Shown here: in pieces, positions 24,038 through 35,297 of the stretch
How positions within the stretch are numbered: position 1 is the first letter of the stretch
Layout of the letters: each line of letters begins with the position of its first letter
Assembly: GCA_023974075.1 (NCBI GenBank)
Contig: CM043800.1
Span: forward strand, 5,408,352-5,472,351
Origin: Chaenocephalus aceratus
Lineage: Eukaryota > Chordata > Actinopteri > Perciformes > Channichthyidae
Length of the DNA: 64,000 nt
Reading direction: 5' to 3'
The notes under the pieces: model-generated
Told to the model about the DNA's origin: nothing
Database searches by the model: none
What the model saw: only the letters and a program-made list of their open reading frames with translations
Translations under genes and position numbers: made by a program

Positions 24038-25625
24038 GGGTGACGTTAAGTGTCTAGAGTTCTACACTCAACTTGAGCGTATGAGTGCACCATCCGGTAC
24101 TCATAGTGCACTGCATGTTGCCATTCTTTGCATTGGAACAGTATCAACAAAAAATAGCACAAGTACAGAATTACGCAAATTAAGAAACGGCACAGTTGTT
24201 AACTAAGAACCAGCAGGAAGTACACATGCATTCAAAGTGTTGATGAATGCCACAATTGTTCTCATGCAAACTTAAGTATGTGTTTATGAATGACTGGCAC
24301 ACTTAGCGATGAGGAAATAGTCACCTCCTCTACCAGCTCCTTCCAGACCTCTTCTGGTTGTAGTTGCTAACACCAACTCGGTGGTTCTCTTTTTGTCTTC
24401 TCTGCATGCGCCTTTGATGCAGACTTCAGTGCAGGCAGTAAAACAAACGAGGCAATGTTTTTCAGAAGAGGTGCTGACAGCACATCATGTACATGCTGGG
24501 TTTGCATTTCCATTATCATTAGTTTGTGTGCAGACAGAAAATAAGCAGTATTACAGAGGGGGGAGAGTACAGTTAGACAGAGTGTGACCACCCTCGTATC
24601 AGGAAGTGAGGCTGACAGCAGTCGGTGCTAGTCTGTGCTTGTCTGCTGATGTCTGTCTTCCCTCTCAGCTGAATGAACAGGTGTTGGAGTCGCTGACTCG
24701 TATCAGAGCAGAGAGACGGCCCTGTGCCTGAACACAATAAGTGGTTTCTCAGACAGGTCATCTCCTGCTGAAGCCCTGTCATCTGATCTGCTCCCCCCCA
24801 GCCCCCCCCCCCATTCTGTACTCCCTCCGCCCTGTTCCCTCCTCTGTAATAATGATAATACCTTCAGACATCTCCTTCCCACCCCCCACCCTCTCACCTT
24901 TCTCTGCCTAGTTCAAAGCACCTCTGGTTGCCGTATGCATGGCACACTATACCCAAGTGACTTGCAGTAGAGAGTCATAACAACATATCTATCCGGTGAC
25001 ATATTCACCTGCATGTAGCACAACACACCTTTATTTAGAACATCGCTGAACACAGTCACACAAAGGTTTTCCCTATTCAGATTTGTATCTTCTTAAAGCC
25101 TAACATCATATGCTTAAAATGAAATTACATTTACTAAGCCTGTACATTTGAATAAAGTGCAACTGCTACGGGATTTAGAGTCAAACATTTAAACTCCTTT
25201 GATGAGATTATTTCTTATTACTGTGAAAAAATGAGATTGCGGATTAACTATCACCGTCTGCTTCAATAATGGCTCTGGACTGAGCCTGCTGGGAGGCGGG
25301 GCCAAAGAGAACCAGAAGGTAAAGTGTGTGAGAAAAAGAATGTCCTTGTGAAACAGAGAATCCACGGTTAGTGCCAGTGGTATTTTTTTCATCACAATAT
25401 TCAAAGTGTTCCTGTCGCCCCAGAATTATCGAGGGACACTGTTTGCAGTGTTGCGAATGCTATGTGAGCGCCATGCAGCTGTGGAAAGGAGTATTGTCAT
25501 CATCTTGATTTTTCAGTTTCCTGTTTTATTTTGTTAAAACTCCTCGTGTCATGTTTCACTTCCTGCTTTTGGTGATTGTTTGTCTCTCACTGATTCTGTC
25601 CACCTGTGTCCACCTGCTGCCCTTA
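24038..25625. other. anonymous sequence
   Basis: No gene recognised. C-runs occur at 24793-24812. Short frames on both strands at 24367-24591 overlap one another and look random. Confidence 0.45.
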
Positions 25626-25785
25626 TATATATATAGACATTGTTATTGATTGGGATAAACCCCTTGAGATGCACCATCTTGTTTTCAAGGGGGTCCCGAC
25701 AACAGCAACAACTTACAGACATACATAAACAAAAAGACACAATGCAAAACATGACACACAAGACAAACCACATACAGTCTGTTAA

Positions 25786-26560
25786 AGGTCCCATGTCATG
25801 GCCATTTCCACTGATCATAATTCCATTGTTGTGGTCTACTAGAATAGATGTATACTGTGCAATTTTCCAAACTCTCATTGGTTTCTCACAGCATCTCTGT
25901 AAAGTATGTGTATCCACTCTCTCCACTAAACGGCTCGTTGCAGCTCTCCCCCCCCTCCCTGTGAGCCCAGTGTGCTCTGATTGGTCGGGACGTTGTGAAT
26001 CGTGCTAAGCTCCGTGGAGGTGTGATTTCCTTGTTTAGCGAAACACAGCCAAACTCACCCTGAGCACACACAAAGTCACAGCCGAAGTAAAAACAATAAG
26101 TGTGGCTTGATATTGAGTAAGAGAAAGGTTGATAGACGCTGTGAGAATGGGTCTGCAGAGAGAATTTCGCCGCGATCCCAACTGTCTGTTATCAGCCTGC
26201 AGCCAGGGAGGAGAGATCAGCTAAGCTGCATGCACTGAGTCTGTGAGGAAGTCCGTGGATTGGTCAATTTGGACCAATCAGCGGGGGCTTAACGTAACGG
26301 CTCCGCGGACGTAACGTAACGGCTCCACAGGTTGGTCCATTTAGTTCCGGGTACGGTTGACATCATGCGTACCCAGAAGAATCAAATGGACAGTGACGTA
26401 TCTCCAACGAGGCGTTTGGGGAGGTATTTTCTGTGTTAGAGTTTTACTCCCTACATGGTGTACTTTGAGGGTTTTGACTCTGCAGACCGTTTACATGCAT
26501 AAAAACCTTCATAACACACAAGGGGACGGGCAATAACCGGAAAAGCATGACATGTCACCT
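25786..26560. mobile_element. TTAA MITE, family C (complete)
   Basis: Left end AGGTCCCATGTCATG, right end CATGACATGTCACCT, imperfect inverted repeats, with exact TTAA flanks at 25782-25785 and 26561-26564. 775 bp and non-coding; the interior has CGGCTCCGCGGACGTAACG-type GC-rich repeats around 26290-26330. It shares the AGGT...ACCT/TTAA terminal logic with families A and B. Confidence 0.83.
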
Positions 26561-26721
26561 TTAAGTGAAATTCAAGCAATGCACACAATCATTACAATTT
26601 GAGACAGTCGAACAAATCAGTTTCATCAATATCAGTTATAACAAGTGCAGACCAGCTGAAAGTGAGATGAGAATGTATGTTTAAACATAGCCAGTGATGC
26701 AAGAGATCTAATGGCAGCAGG

Positions 26722-27192
26722 TCAAGTATTCCAGTCAGTTGGGGCTTTGAACATGAACGCTCTTCTGCCAATCCATTTGTTTGCAGAGAGGACAGAGAAA
26801 TACATCTGAACAGAATGTCTAACTTGATGATTTGGTGAGTAGGGTACGAAATACTGCTTTAAATAAGGGGGATAGTTACATGTAAGATAAATGCATTTAA
26901 ATATCAGCTGAAGCCAATGCGTGTGTCTTCTTACATTTAAAGAAGGCCATTTCAGTTGGTTATACATTGTGCAGTGATGTGTACGAAAAGGACAACCAAG
27001 AACACATCTGCATAGTCTGTTGTCGGCTGTGTTGAGTGGAGCAAGATCTGACCGATGTGCATTTTGGTAGACAACATCACAACAGTCCATCATCTGAAGA
27101 ATACGTTGAGAAGCAATTCTCTTTCGGACACTGAGCGTAAAACTATTGCGAGAGCGGTGAGCCCTTGTGTTTCTGCTTGCCCTCTCCAGCAA
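26722..27192 (-). pseudogene. LINE reverse-transcriptase ORF, C-terminal fragment
   Basis: 156-codon antisense frame with landmarks of the region downstream of the reverse-transcriptase domain in fish LINEs: KRIASQRILQMMDCCDVVYQ, then CPFRTHHCTMYNQLKWPSLN, then RRHTHWLQLIFKCIY and finally GRRAFMFKAPTDWNT. The catalytic RT motifs (SAAFDT, YADD) lie outside this fragment and are not found upstream, so the copy is 5'-truncated and dead. The product would be the thumb/linker part of a retrotransposon polyprotein. The clade is not certain; the spacing resembles L2/CR1-type elements. Confidence 0.75.
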
Positions 27193-28636
27193 TGTCTTTC
27201 AACGTTATAAATCATGTGTGTACATATGCTTGTGTTTTCCAGTTGTCTTCCTCAGCTCACCATCGATGTTTACCATTCGTGTGGTTCTGCAGTCAAAATG
27301 TCCGGTCTCTGTTCTCACCATGTCTCATGCTATCCATGGATTCGGTTGTTTATAGGACCTTTACTTTAAATCATGCTCGCCTTAAGTCAGTTACACCTGC
27401 CTCTCGTTGTTTCTGTGTGTGGTTCCCACTGCCCTCATCGACCCCTGGCACATGGCAGGTGGAACACAACAGTGGACTCTATGAGTCGCGTGTAAGCAAA
27501 CGTGCATGTTGTTTACAGACGATGCTGCACCGTTTCTACTGCATACGTTTGAACATATTTTCTCTGTTTCAAATCCACCTCCTGAAAAGAATCATATTCC
27601 CAGCCCGAGAAGCATTTGTGAATATAATATTGGATGCAAAGGGCCGCATTCCAAAAGATGGTGCATTAGATACCTCACAGGCGTTCTCCATGGTTAGTGA
27701 TGGCTAAGTGATTTTGGTCAAGTTGTAGCAATGGTTATACTTTATGATGTCAGACAAAGGGTTGTTCAAATAAGTTATATTTATTTTACAATGGTAACAT
27801 ATTCTCTTACATTGTCGAATGAACCACGATGAATCGGAAGGTGTTAAACACGTTTGCCTCTCTCCTCTGAGACCTCAGAGTGCAGCTGCCACACTCAGGT
27901 TACAGCTCAGCCTTTAGAACTGCTCTCTGCAATGTGGAGACAGTGAGAGAGGGCAGGAACAAAAGGGTCGAAGTGTGATCAGACACTTCAGCGTACTGCC
28001 AACTGACACTAGAACAGCCCCTGATAACGCATGTGACGGTTGGTTTTCATTCTGGCCCTGCATTCTCACAACTTTCCCAGTGTGGTCGAATTGTATTGTT
28101 AGACATGTTAGTGCTCTCAAATCCTAAGTTTGGTAGAAAACCTTTTATTATCCTTGCAGCCCCTTCTGGGACTCGTGGAATCACTGAAACTTGTCCAAGA
28201 ACTCATATATGTCTGCTAAAGCCCCTTGATGTCCCCCCCAAGGACCCTGTGAGACCTGGCTGCACTGATCAAAGCAGTGTGTGTGTGTGTGTAAGAGCAT
28301 GAACAGGTGAGCAGTGACTATCAGCCGGCCGTCAGGGTTCAATCCTCCAGTTGCATTCAGAGAGCTGCAGCTGTTGCAGCCTCACTGCAGCGTGCGTCCT
28401 GCAGCATGATCCTCCCTCGTCTTCCCACACCTCTCACCGGCCTGCACCCCTCTCTCACCCTTTTTTCTCACGCCTCTCCTTCCTCTGTGCAGGCCTCAGG
28501 CAGTCACCCCCGGGGCTTCTGGATATGCGGTTATCTTTCATCCTGCCACTCTGAGCTCGCTGCAATGACAAGTATCCCTCTCACACAGCTCGGCGCCGGA
28601 TGTTTCAGCCAACAGGAGGAAAAGTCTTCCATGTGC

Positions 28637-28638
<2 letters not shown>
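27193..28638. other. anonymous sequence
   Basis: No gene recognised. A 180-codon + frame at 27165-27707 has no known motif, overlaps the antisense LINE at its start and has two alternative frames over the same bases; I treat it as chance. A short (GT) run lies at 28278-28292. Confidence 0.4.

Positions 28639-28705
<67 letters not shown>
28639..28705. repeat. (GT)n microsatellite
   Basis: About 33 GT units. Confidence 0.97.
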
Positions 28706-28707
<2 letters not shown>

Positions 28708-28869
28708 AGTGTGTGTTAAGGCACGCATGTCCCTCACCGCCCTTACAGCTCCGGAGATAAGACCACAGCCAGGATGTTGTGTGAGGAGCTCATAGCTGTA
28801 GGCTGATGATAAGTGACTTCCACTACTGTAATTGCAGGCTAATTATACTGCGCTGTGTGTGTCTGTTAA

Positions 28870-29440
28870 CACACCTCATTACATATCGTCACGTCCCTCA
28901 TATGTTAGCCTCAGTGGACACGTTGAAACCACAGCTTAAGACTCATCTTTTTGGATTGGCTCTTACACCCCTCTTTTTATTGGTATTCTAATTTGTATTA
29001 TTCTTAATTTTTTATATTGTTTTATTTTCCTATTTATTCTATAGGTTTTTATTGATTTATATATACTATAGTTTTAATTGGCGAAATCCCCTTTAAATTG
29101 GTCTTTTCATCTTTATTATTCCTATTATTTATAAATGTATTTTATGATTATTAAAAAAGAAAAGGAACATTATTTTATTTATTTTATAGGTTTTAATATT
29201 TTATTGTATTTATTATTTTTGTTTTACGTCTTCCTTTCTTTTACTTTTCTTTTATTGTATTTTTTTTTCTTATCATGCCTTTTTCCTCCTTGTGTCCCTT
29301 GAACTGTTATGTTATGTGTTTGTGTGCAAAAAGGTTTGAACCTGCAGTTCATTTATCTTTTTAGTTTTTATTTGTGATGTGTGTCATGAGAAGCACTTTG
29401 AGAAGCAGCTGCTGTATGAACAGTGCTATACATGTAAAGC
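28870..29440 (+). mobile_element. degraded L2-type LINE 3' end
   Basis: A frame around 28900-28980 reads SVDTLKPQLKTHLFGLALTP, the 'LK..LKTHLF' terminus of fish L2-type ORF2. It is followed by about 400 bp of T-rich UTR and a 3' signature GAGAAGCACTTTGAGAAGCA near 29388, GCTGTATGAACAGTGCTATA and CATGTAAAGCTTTCTTGTC. The order matches the 3' end of L2-like elements, though the body is strongly mutated. Confidence 0.65.
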
Positions 29441-30062
29441 TTTCTTGTCAGTATTACATGCGGGGCTCTGGAGCTGAACTCAGAGCAGTGGACTGCAGGA
29501 ATACTGGAAGAGGTTTGCCTCCCTGCTTGGGAGCAGATCAGTGTCTGAGGACTGAGATCCTTCCCTGTGCTGATGTATTGCTGTGTTGTGCTGCTTCCCT
29601 CAGGGCTCACCCTCCACGTTACACGCAGCCATCCATCATCCTGTCAGAGCACAGAGAGACTTTATTCAATCGTCCAAGACCAACTTTCAAACCTGTTTTC
29701 CCAGTAAAGCATTTTCGTTGGGCGTGATTTACTGATTTACAAATCTCTGCTCACAATTTAAGCCCTAAGTTTGTAGTTGTTAAAGTTAAAAGATATTTGA
29801 AGTCAAGGTTACAATTATAAAAACATGGCTAAAATGTGACTCTATTGATGTCATTTCACACATCAAGGCCCTCCCCTCCCTACACGCAGATCACGCAGAC
29901 TGCGTGGGGCCTCATCTTGCGGAGGGGGTCTCATCGTATGCGCAAATGCGGCGCAATTCATGTTATGCGCAAATGCGGCGCAACTATGGGCGCCACAATT
30001 TCCCCGCTGCAAGACTCCGACGCTAAATAGTTCACGAGTGTGCTCCACTAGCGTCTGTTTTC
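29441..30062. other. anonymous sequence with a short direct repeat
   Basis: Contains two tandem-like copies of TATGCGCAAATGCGGCGCAA (29937 and 29963). Nothing else recognised. Confidence 0.45.
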
Positions 30063-30066
30063 TTAA

Positions 30067-31001
30067 AGTGGACCTATCATGCTATATTTGAACAATATAT
30101 TGTAGGGCATACCTATATAAAGTATATAAATATAGTTTTTTTTTCAAAATACCAAAAACGTCCTGCATTTTAGCCATGCCTCATTTCGCTCTATTTGCTC
30201 TTTCCAGCGCTGTATGAAGGGGGCAGATTCTGTGAGCTGCAGCTGACCACGCCCCCCTGCAGGAGAGGGGAGCGTGCTCTGAGATCAGCTGCTGGGCTGT
30301 CAGAAGAGGGGGAGAAAAAGAGATCTCTGTCCTCCGTGTTTTATTCTTATATGATTATATAGAGTCATTATTCATTTGTTTTAAAGCTCAATTTAACGGA
30401 CATGTTGACCAGCGAAAAAAAATCTAACTGAAACTCTGCCGCACGGTCCCCTCGTCCCTTGGAAGAGGCGGAGAGGTGGGTGTTTGTCATCTGCTGGTGG
30501 ACTACCGGAGAGATTTACAGTGCTTGCCTCGACGGGGAGGGATTGCATTGAATTACAGCAGCGGGAGCAAACGCTTGGAGGAGGGAGAAAAAGAGCCACA
30601 GCAGAGAATAAACAGAAGGGCAACCATGGCAACCATGCGCGGGAAGTCTTCTTCACTGCTTTGGTGGCAGACTGCAGCGCCACTTACAGGCCTGGCACAT
30701 GTACTACAGCGTCTCCAGCGCTTTCGAGCGGCAATGGCCGGCCGTGGCCCAACCCCACATTCCCCTGATAGGTGGAGAATTAGCCATATAGGCGGAGCTC
30801 CTCGTTCCTGATGTCAGAGAATGTTCAAATCTGGATCAGTTTGTATCAGATCCGTTGCAGCCCCGTTTTTAGAGATTTGGGTATGGAGGAAAAGAGAGAG
30901 GGTTGTGTTTTCTGACACTTGGTGAGTTCCCTGACACACCAGGGGACACATATTCATGTATAAAAGACGTACAAAAGTATATTTTGCATGATAGGTCCCC
31001 T
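30067..31001 (+). mobile_element. TTAA MITE, family B, copy 2 (longest)
   Basis: 935 bp, left end AGTGGACCTATCATGC, right end GCATGATAGGTCCCCT, with exact TTAA flanks (30063-30066 and 31002-31005). Non-coding despite two overlapping ~100-codon frames in the GC-rich centre (30476-30811). Same orientation as copy 1, opposite to the 48943 copy. Confidence 0.87.
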
Positions 31002-31324
31002 TTAAGTCAAGTCACTTTGACTCAATCGGGTTAGTTATTGGTTATTGACTATGGTTACCAGACTTGAATTAAGACTGACCTGATCATTATGTAACCCCAT
31101 CTCCCCTGGTGAGATGATAAAGTTTGATTATACTTTATGAACCTTCAGTTCTATTATAACACATTGTCCCATTTAAGTCGTTGATGTTTCTAGGTGCAAC
31201 TCGCCCCTTGTAGCACCATCAGCAATAATACAAAAAATAGAAAACTCTGGTAATGAATATCTACTCCAGAAGGCACATTCTGCTAAAAGTCTCCAAAACA
31301 AATGATAAGATAATGTGTATAATT

Positions 31325-31433
31325 GTGGTACCGAAGTGGGCCGGTTGGATAAGTCACTAGCACCCCCCGTTGACAATTTACTAGTGGTACCGAAGTGGGC
31401 CGGTCGAGATGCCCGGGCTGATTTTTAGTCCCA
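31325..31433. mobile_element. hAT right-end fragment (CAGGGGCGG family)
   Basis: Two copies of GTGGTACCGAAGTGGGCCGG 59 bp apart (31325 and 31384), then CAGTCCTCCCCTG near 31431. The same blocks (GGTACCGAGGTGGGCCG and TGTCAACGGGGGG) occur at 16300-16405. It looks like the subterminal repeats plus a mutated terminus. Confidence 0.6.
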
Positions 31434-32159
31434 GTCCTCCCCTGCTTGGAGGTGAGACAGTATGAAAGATAACACTTTTTGGGTCATGTAAATGTAAATT
31501 CAATATTTGCCACCAAATCATTTGCAAAACATTATGATTTGTGTGGAAACATTTTCCTTATTAAGATTATTTTTATTTGTACCTCTTTTCCTTTCTCTTT
31601 CGTGATCCTCCTTAGCAACGGTCATTACAGTCCTTGACAGCGGTCTGTTTTACTGGATTTACAACGTGTCACATGTTCTGAATTGACCAATCAGAACTTT
31701 ATTTAGCCTCCGTATTGTTTATGGCTGAATGTGGTCCGTGAAAACATTTTTGATTCTTAACCTGTTCAACCTGGAGGCCCCCGTCCGAAACTGTGTCTCA
31801 GAGCTTCTTACCATTTAAAAACCTATTAATGTGTCATAGCCATTTAACGGGAAGAAACTCAGCTAACTGACAATATGAACCATTTTTACCTCACAAGAAG
31901 CGTCTAAATGAGCCCTGAGCGAAAAAATGCTAACACACTTAGCACAGAACTCTAGGTATAAATACCCTTATTACATATCGGATCTGCACAAACAAGATAT
32001 TGATTAGCAAGCTGAGATTCCACAGATTCTGGGGGTATAAGTATCATCACTAAGCAATCAGAACTTGTGACAGGGGAAGCAAACACAGACATCACAACAC
32101 GGAGCTTTACGGAGTAAAAACGGGACATTGTCTTACCTATGCTGTTGTTCTGATCAAAA
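31434..32159. other. anonymous sequence
   Basis: No gene or repeat recognised between the hAT fragment and the LINE. Confidence 0.45.
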
Positions 32160-32162
32160 GTT

Positions 32163-32978
32163 GTGTTCAACGTGACGGAGCCCACGCACAATAAGGGGCA
32201 CACTCTGGACTTAATTATCTCAAAGGGTCTGAATATCTCTAAGGTTGTGGTGACTGATGTTGCACTCTCTGACCATTCCTGTGTTTTCTTTGAGAGCTCT
32301 ATTTCTGTTCACAAAAATGTTCAAAAAGAGGTAACCACAAAGCGATATTTAACTGAAAATACTAGGGAAATGTTTACTCAGAATTTTTCTTCCACACTTG
32401 CCCCTGCTAACATCTCAGTAAATGAGCTAGTAGATCATTTTAATTCAAAAATTAAAAATGTTATAGATGCCATTGCTCCAACTAAGGTAAAGGAAGTGAC
32501 TGGGAAGAAAATATCTCCATGGAGAAAGGCCATGACCGTGAGAACAGAAAAAAGAGAATGTCGAAAAGCTGAACGCAGGTGGCGAAAAACAAATCTCCAG
32601 GTTCACTTTGAAATCTATAAAGAGAGACTTGGCCTTTATAATTTGGAATTGAAAAACGCACGACAATCGTTCTTCTCTGACATCATTACCAAAAACAAAA
32701 ACAACACACGTGGCTTGTTTGCTACCGTCGACAGACTAACTAACCCCCCAGTGTCAGTAGCCTCTGAATTTCTATCCAACAGGGCGTGGAATGATTTCGA
32801 TGTGTTCCAGTCAGGCTTTCGTCCAAACAACAGCACTGAGACGGCTCTTGTAAAGGTCTTCAATGACATCCACTTAAACACAGACAGTGGCAGAACTTCA
32901 GTGTTAGTATTATTAGATCTCAGTGCTGCGTTTGACACTGTTGACCACAGCATATTACTAGACCGACTGGAAAACTAG
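32163..32978 (+). pseudogene. LINE ORF2 fragment: endonuclease C-terminus to RT block 2
   Basis: 271-codon frame. Residues about 9-20 ([12 protein letters not shown]) and 36-44 (SDHSCVFFE) are the conserved end of the apurinic-like endonuclease that nicks target DNA. A basic linker follows (ERRWRKTNL). At about residue 210 the sequence jumps from SEFL to an abrupt [20 protein letters not shown], then [20 protein letters not shown] near the end, which is the first catalytic RT block (AFDT, residues 256-259). The usual N-terminal RT blocks between these parts are missing, so there is an internal deletion. The frame ends with a stop a few codons later. The protein would act in the nucleus in target-primed reverse transcription; this copy cannot. 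Confidence 0.88.
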
Positions 32979-33059
32979 GTGGGACTTTTGGAAACAGTTC
33001 TAAATTGGTTTGAATCCTACTTAAAGGACAGAAACAACTTGGTTTCTATTGGTAAATAC

Positions 33060-33605
33060 TAGGGCTGTCAAGTTAACGCGTTAATAACGGGTTAACGCAA
33101 AAAAAAAAATAACGCCACTAATTATTTTAACGCGATTAAGGCATGTGTATTTTTTTCCTCGGCCGCCCCATAGTTTCAGAGCGCATCGAGTTTAAAATAC
33201 CATCTACAAGCTGATGCTGACAGCCCCGCTCCTGCTGCCTGCTTGCAGCAGACCACACTTCCACGCTCACCGGCAGCAGGCACCGACTGGCCATTGGGAG
33301 GACCGGGAGGGTGTGTGTATGTGTGGCTCGAGCGAGAGAGAGACCTTACGTGTATTGTTGTTAGCATCTGGTGCTAGCTAGCTGCGCTAACGAATATAAG
33401 GAGATGTTTAAATGAAAACAGAGGAGCGACATTTCGCCGACAACTGCGCCGAGCACTTGACTTTATGCAGGAAGCCAGACAGTGGGACATTGTACGGAAA
33501 GTCAGCACACTCAGCACGGATAGTGCGCGTAACATGATTGCAGCGTCCAGGCAGCTCCCGTTCGAGCATATGTCTTGAGTTGCACATAGCTCCAACGAAC
33601 ACACA

Positions 33606-33650
<45 letters not shown>

Positions 33651-33999
33651 GCACGCACGCACGCACGCACACACGCACGCACACACACACACACACACAC
33701 TTTTTATTGAATGAGAGAGGTTCCAGGTTGAATTGAGGCGAATATTTGTAATGTTCAGAGGTTGTTGTGTTTAATATTCATGAGAATATTTGTCATTGTT
33801 CAAATGATAATAAACATTTGCATAAAGCATATTTGTCCACTCATATGTTGATAAGACTATTAAAAACTTGTAAAATATTCCTCTAATGTACATTTAGAAC
33901 AGATACAAAATGTGCGATTAATTTGCGATTAATCGCGATTAACTATGGACAATCATGCGATTAATCGCAATTAAATATTTGAATCGACTGACAGCCCTA
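33060..33999 (+). mobile_element. hAT element, 940 bp, TSD GTAAATAC, inside the LINE
   Basis: Ends TAGGGCTGTCAA and GACAGCCCTA are inverted, and the 8-bp duplication GTAAATAC is exact at 33052-33059 and 34000-34007. The subterminal regions repeat TTAACGCG/GCGATTAATCGC motifs. A short CAGGCACCGACTGGCCATTG block at 33283 looks like a hAT end of another family. It carries a compound CA/GCAC array. No transposase. Confidence 0.94.
33609..33700. repeat. compound (CA)n-(GCAC)n microsatellite
   Basis: CA units, then ACGC tetranucleotides at 33644-33680, then CA again. Similar GTGC/GT switching is seen at 20432-20640. Confidence 0.96.
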
Positions 34000-34007
34000 G
34001 TAAATAC

Positions 34008-34981
34008 ACATCTGAGTTGACAAATATGACATGTGGGGTACCTCAAGGCTCCATCTTGGGGCCTCTTCTCTTTAACGTCTACATGCTACCACTGGCTCAG
34101 ATAATGAAGAACAACAAAATAAGTTACCATAGCTATGCAGATGACACACAGATGTACGTAACAATTTCACCAGGAGACTAAATGCTCCAATTCAAACACT
34201 GAGTAAGTGCATTGAACAAATCAATGACTGGATGTGTCAGAACTTTCTACAATTAAACAAAGATAAAACTGAGGTAATGGTTTTTGGAGCCAAGGCAGAA
34301 CGTTTAAAAGTTAGCGCTGAGCTTCAGTCTGCAATGTTCAAACCAACAGATAAAGCCAGAAATCTAGGTGTAGTCATGGACTCTGACATGAGTTTCAACA
34401 GTCACATTAAAACAGTTACTAAATCAGCCTACTATCACCTAAAGAACATATCTAGGATTAAAAGACTTATGTCACAGCAGGATTTGGAAAAACTTGTCCA
34501 TGCTTTTATCTTCAGTAGACTCGACTACTGCAATGGTGTATTCACAGGTCTCACTAAAAAATCTATTAGAAAGCTGCAGCTGATTCAGAACGCCGCTGCT
34601 CGAGTCCTCACTAACACTAAGAAAGTGGATCACATCACTCCTGTTCTGAAGTCTTTACACTGGCTTCCTGTGTGTCAAAGAATAGATTTCAAAATACTGC
34701 TGCTGGTTTATAAAGCACTGAATGGTTTAGGCCCAAAATACATTTCTGACCTCCTGCTAAATTATGAACCATCCAGATCTCTCAGGTCTTCAGGGACTGG
34801 TCAGCTTTCTGTCCCCAGAGTCAGAACTAAACATGGAGAAGCAGCGTTCAGTTATTATGCTCCAAATATCTGGAACAAACTCCCAGAAACCTGCAGGTCC
34901 GCTGCAACTCTGACTACTTTTAAATCCAGGCTGAAGACTTGTCTTTTTGTCGCTGCTTTAATTGAACTATTCATATCTTAG
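34008..34981 (+). pseudogene. LINE ORF2 fragment: RT catalytic core end to C-terminus
   Basis: Resumes directly after the hAT. GVPQGSILGPLLF is encoded at about 34035-34073 and the catalytic YADD box at 34134-34145. Just after it the frame is lost (stop at about 34179); a 249-codon frame from 34232 to 34981 carries the rest: NFLQLNKDKTEVMVFG, NLGVVMDSDMSFNSHIK, SRLDYCNG, LQLIQNAAARVL, HITPVLKSLHWLPV, KILLLVYKALNG, NIWNKLPE and the LK..LFV terminus. These blocks in this order are diagnostic of L2/Maui-type fish LINEs. One frameshift and the upstream hAT make it a pseudogene, but long intact frames suggest moderate age. Confidence 0.9.
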
Positions 34982-35140
34982 ACTGCACTGTAACTTTTAT
35001 CCATGTATTTTTTTCTTTTAATGTTTCTTTTATTAGCTTTTCTTTTTAATGACTGATTTTAAATGCCATTTTCTTAATGTTTTTCATTTTTTGTAAAACA
35101 CTTTGAATTGCCTCGTGTTGAAAAGTGCTATATAAATAAA

Positions 35141-35297
35141 CTTGCCTTGCCTTGCCTTGCCTTGCCTTGCCTTGCCTTGCCTTGCCTTGCCTTGCCTTGC
35201 CTTGCCTTGCCTTGCCTTGCCTTGCCTTGCCTTGCCTTGCCTTGCCTTGCCTTGCCTTGCCTTGCCTTGCCTTGCCTTGCCTTGCCTTGCCTTGCCT
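35141..35297. repeat. (CTTGC)n pentanucleotide array at the LINE 3' end
   Basis: About 31 nearly perfect CTTGC units, starting right after TATATAAATAAA of the LINE. L2-type elements end in short tandem tails, so this is an expanded insertion tail. Confidence 0.95.

Larger units (their letters stand above)
25626..27192 (-). mobile_element. antisense non-LTR retrotransposon 3' portion, interrupted by MITE C
   Basis: Read on the minus strand: the C-terminal end of a LINE ORF (27192-26722), a 3' UTR, then a terminal zone near 25700-25640 containing AACAAGATGGTGCATCTCAA and ending in a TATATATA run. Fish LINE 3' ends often have 'GAAAACAAGAT...CATCTCAA' followed by a simple tail. The UTR is split at a TTAA by the 775-bp MITE C, which is therefore younger. 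Confidence 0.72.
32160..35297 (+). mobile_element. L2-type LINE, 5'-truncated, split by a hAT element, (CTTGC)n tail
   Basis: Remains of a single ORF2: the end of the APE endonuclease, linker, RT and C-terminal region, then a T-rich 3' UTR with AAAGTGCTATATAAATAAAC and a CTTGC tandem tail from 35141. The endonuclease/RT junction has lost the first RT blocks. The hAT at 33060-33999 splits the RT domain and duplicates GTAAATAC. A frame disruption follows the YADD motif at about 34172. Confidence 0.9.

Noticed and set aside
27165..27707. 180-codon + strand frame as a gene
   Set aside because: No recognisable motif, overlaps an antisense LINE at its start, and other frames over the same bases are also open.
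32160..34981. Reverse transcriptase as evidence of an endogenous retrovirus
   Set aside because: The RT blocks, linked APE-type endonuclease, lack of LTRs and tandem 3' tail are those of non-LTR retrotransposons.
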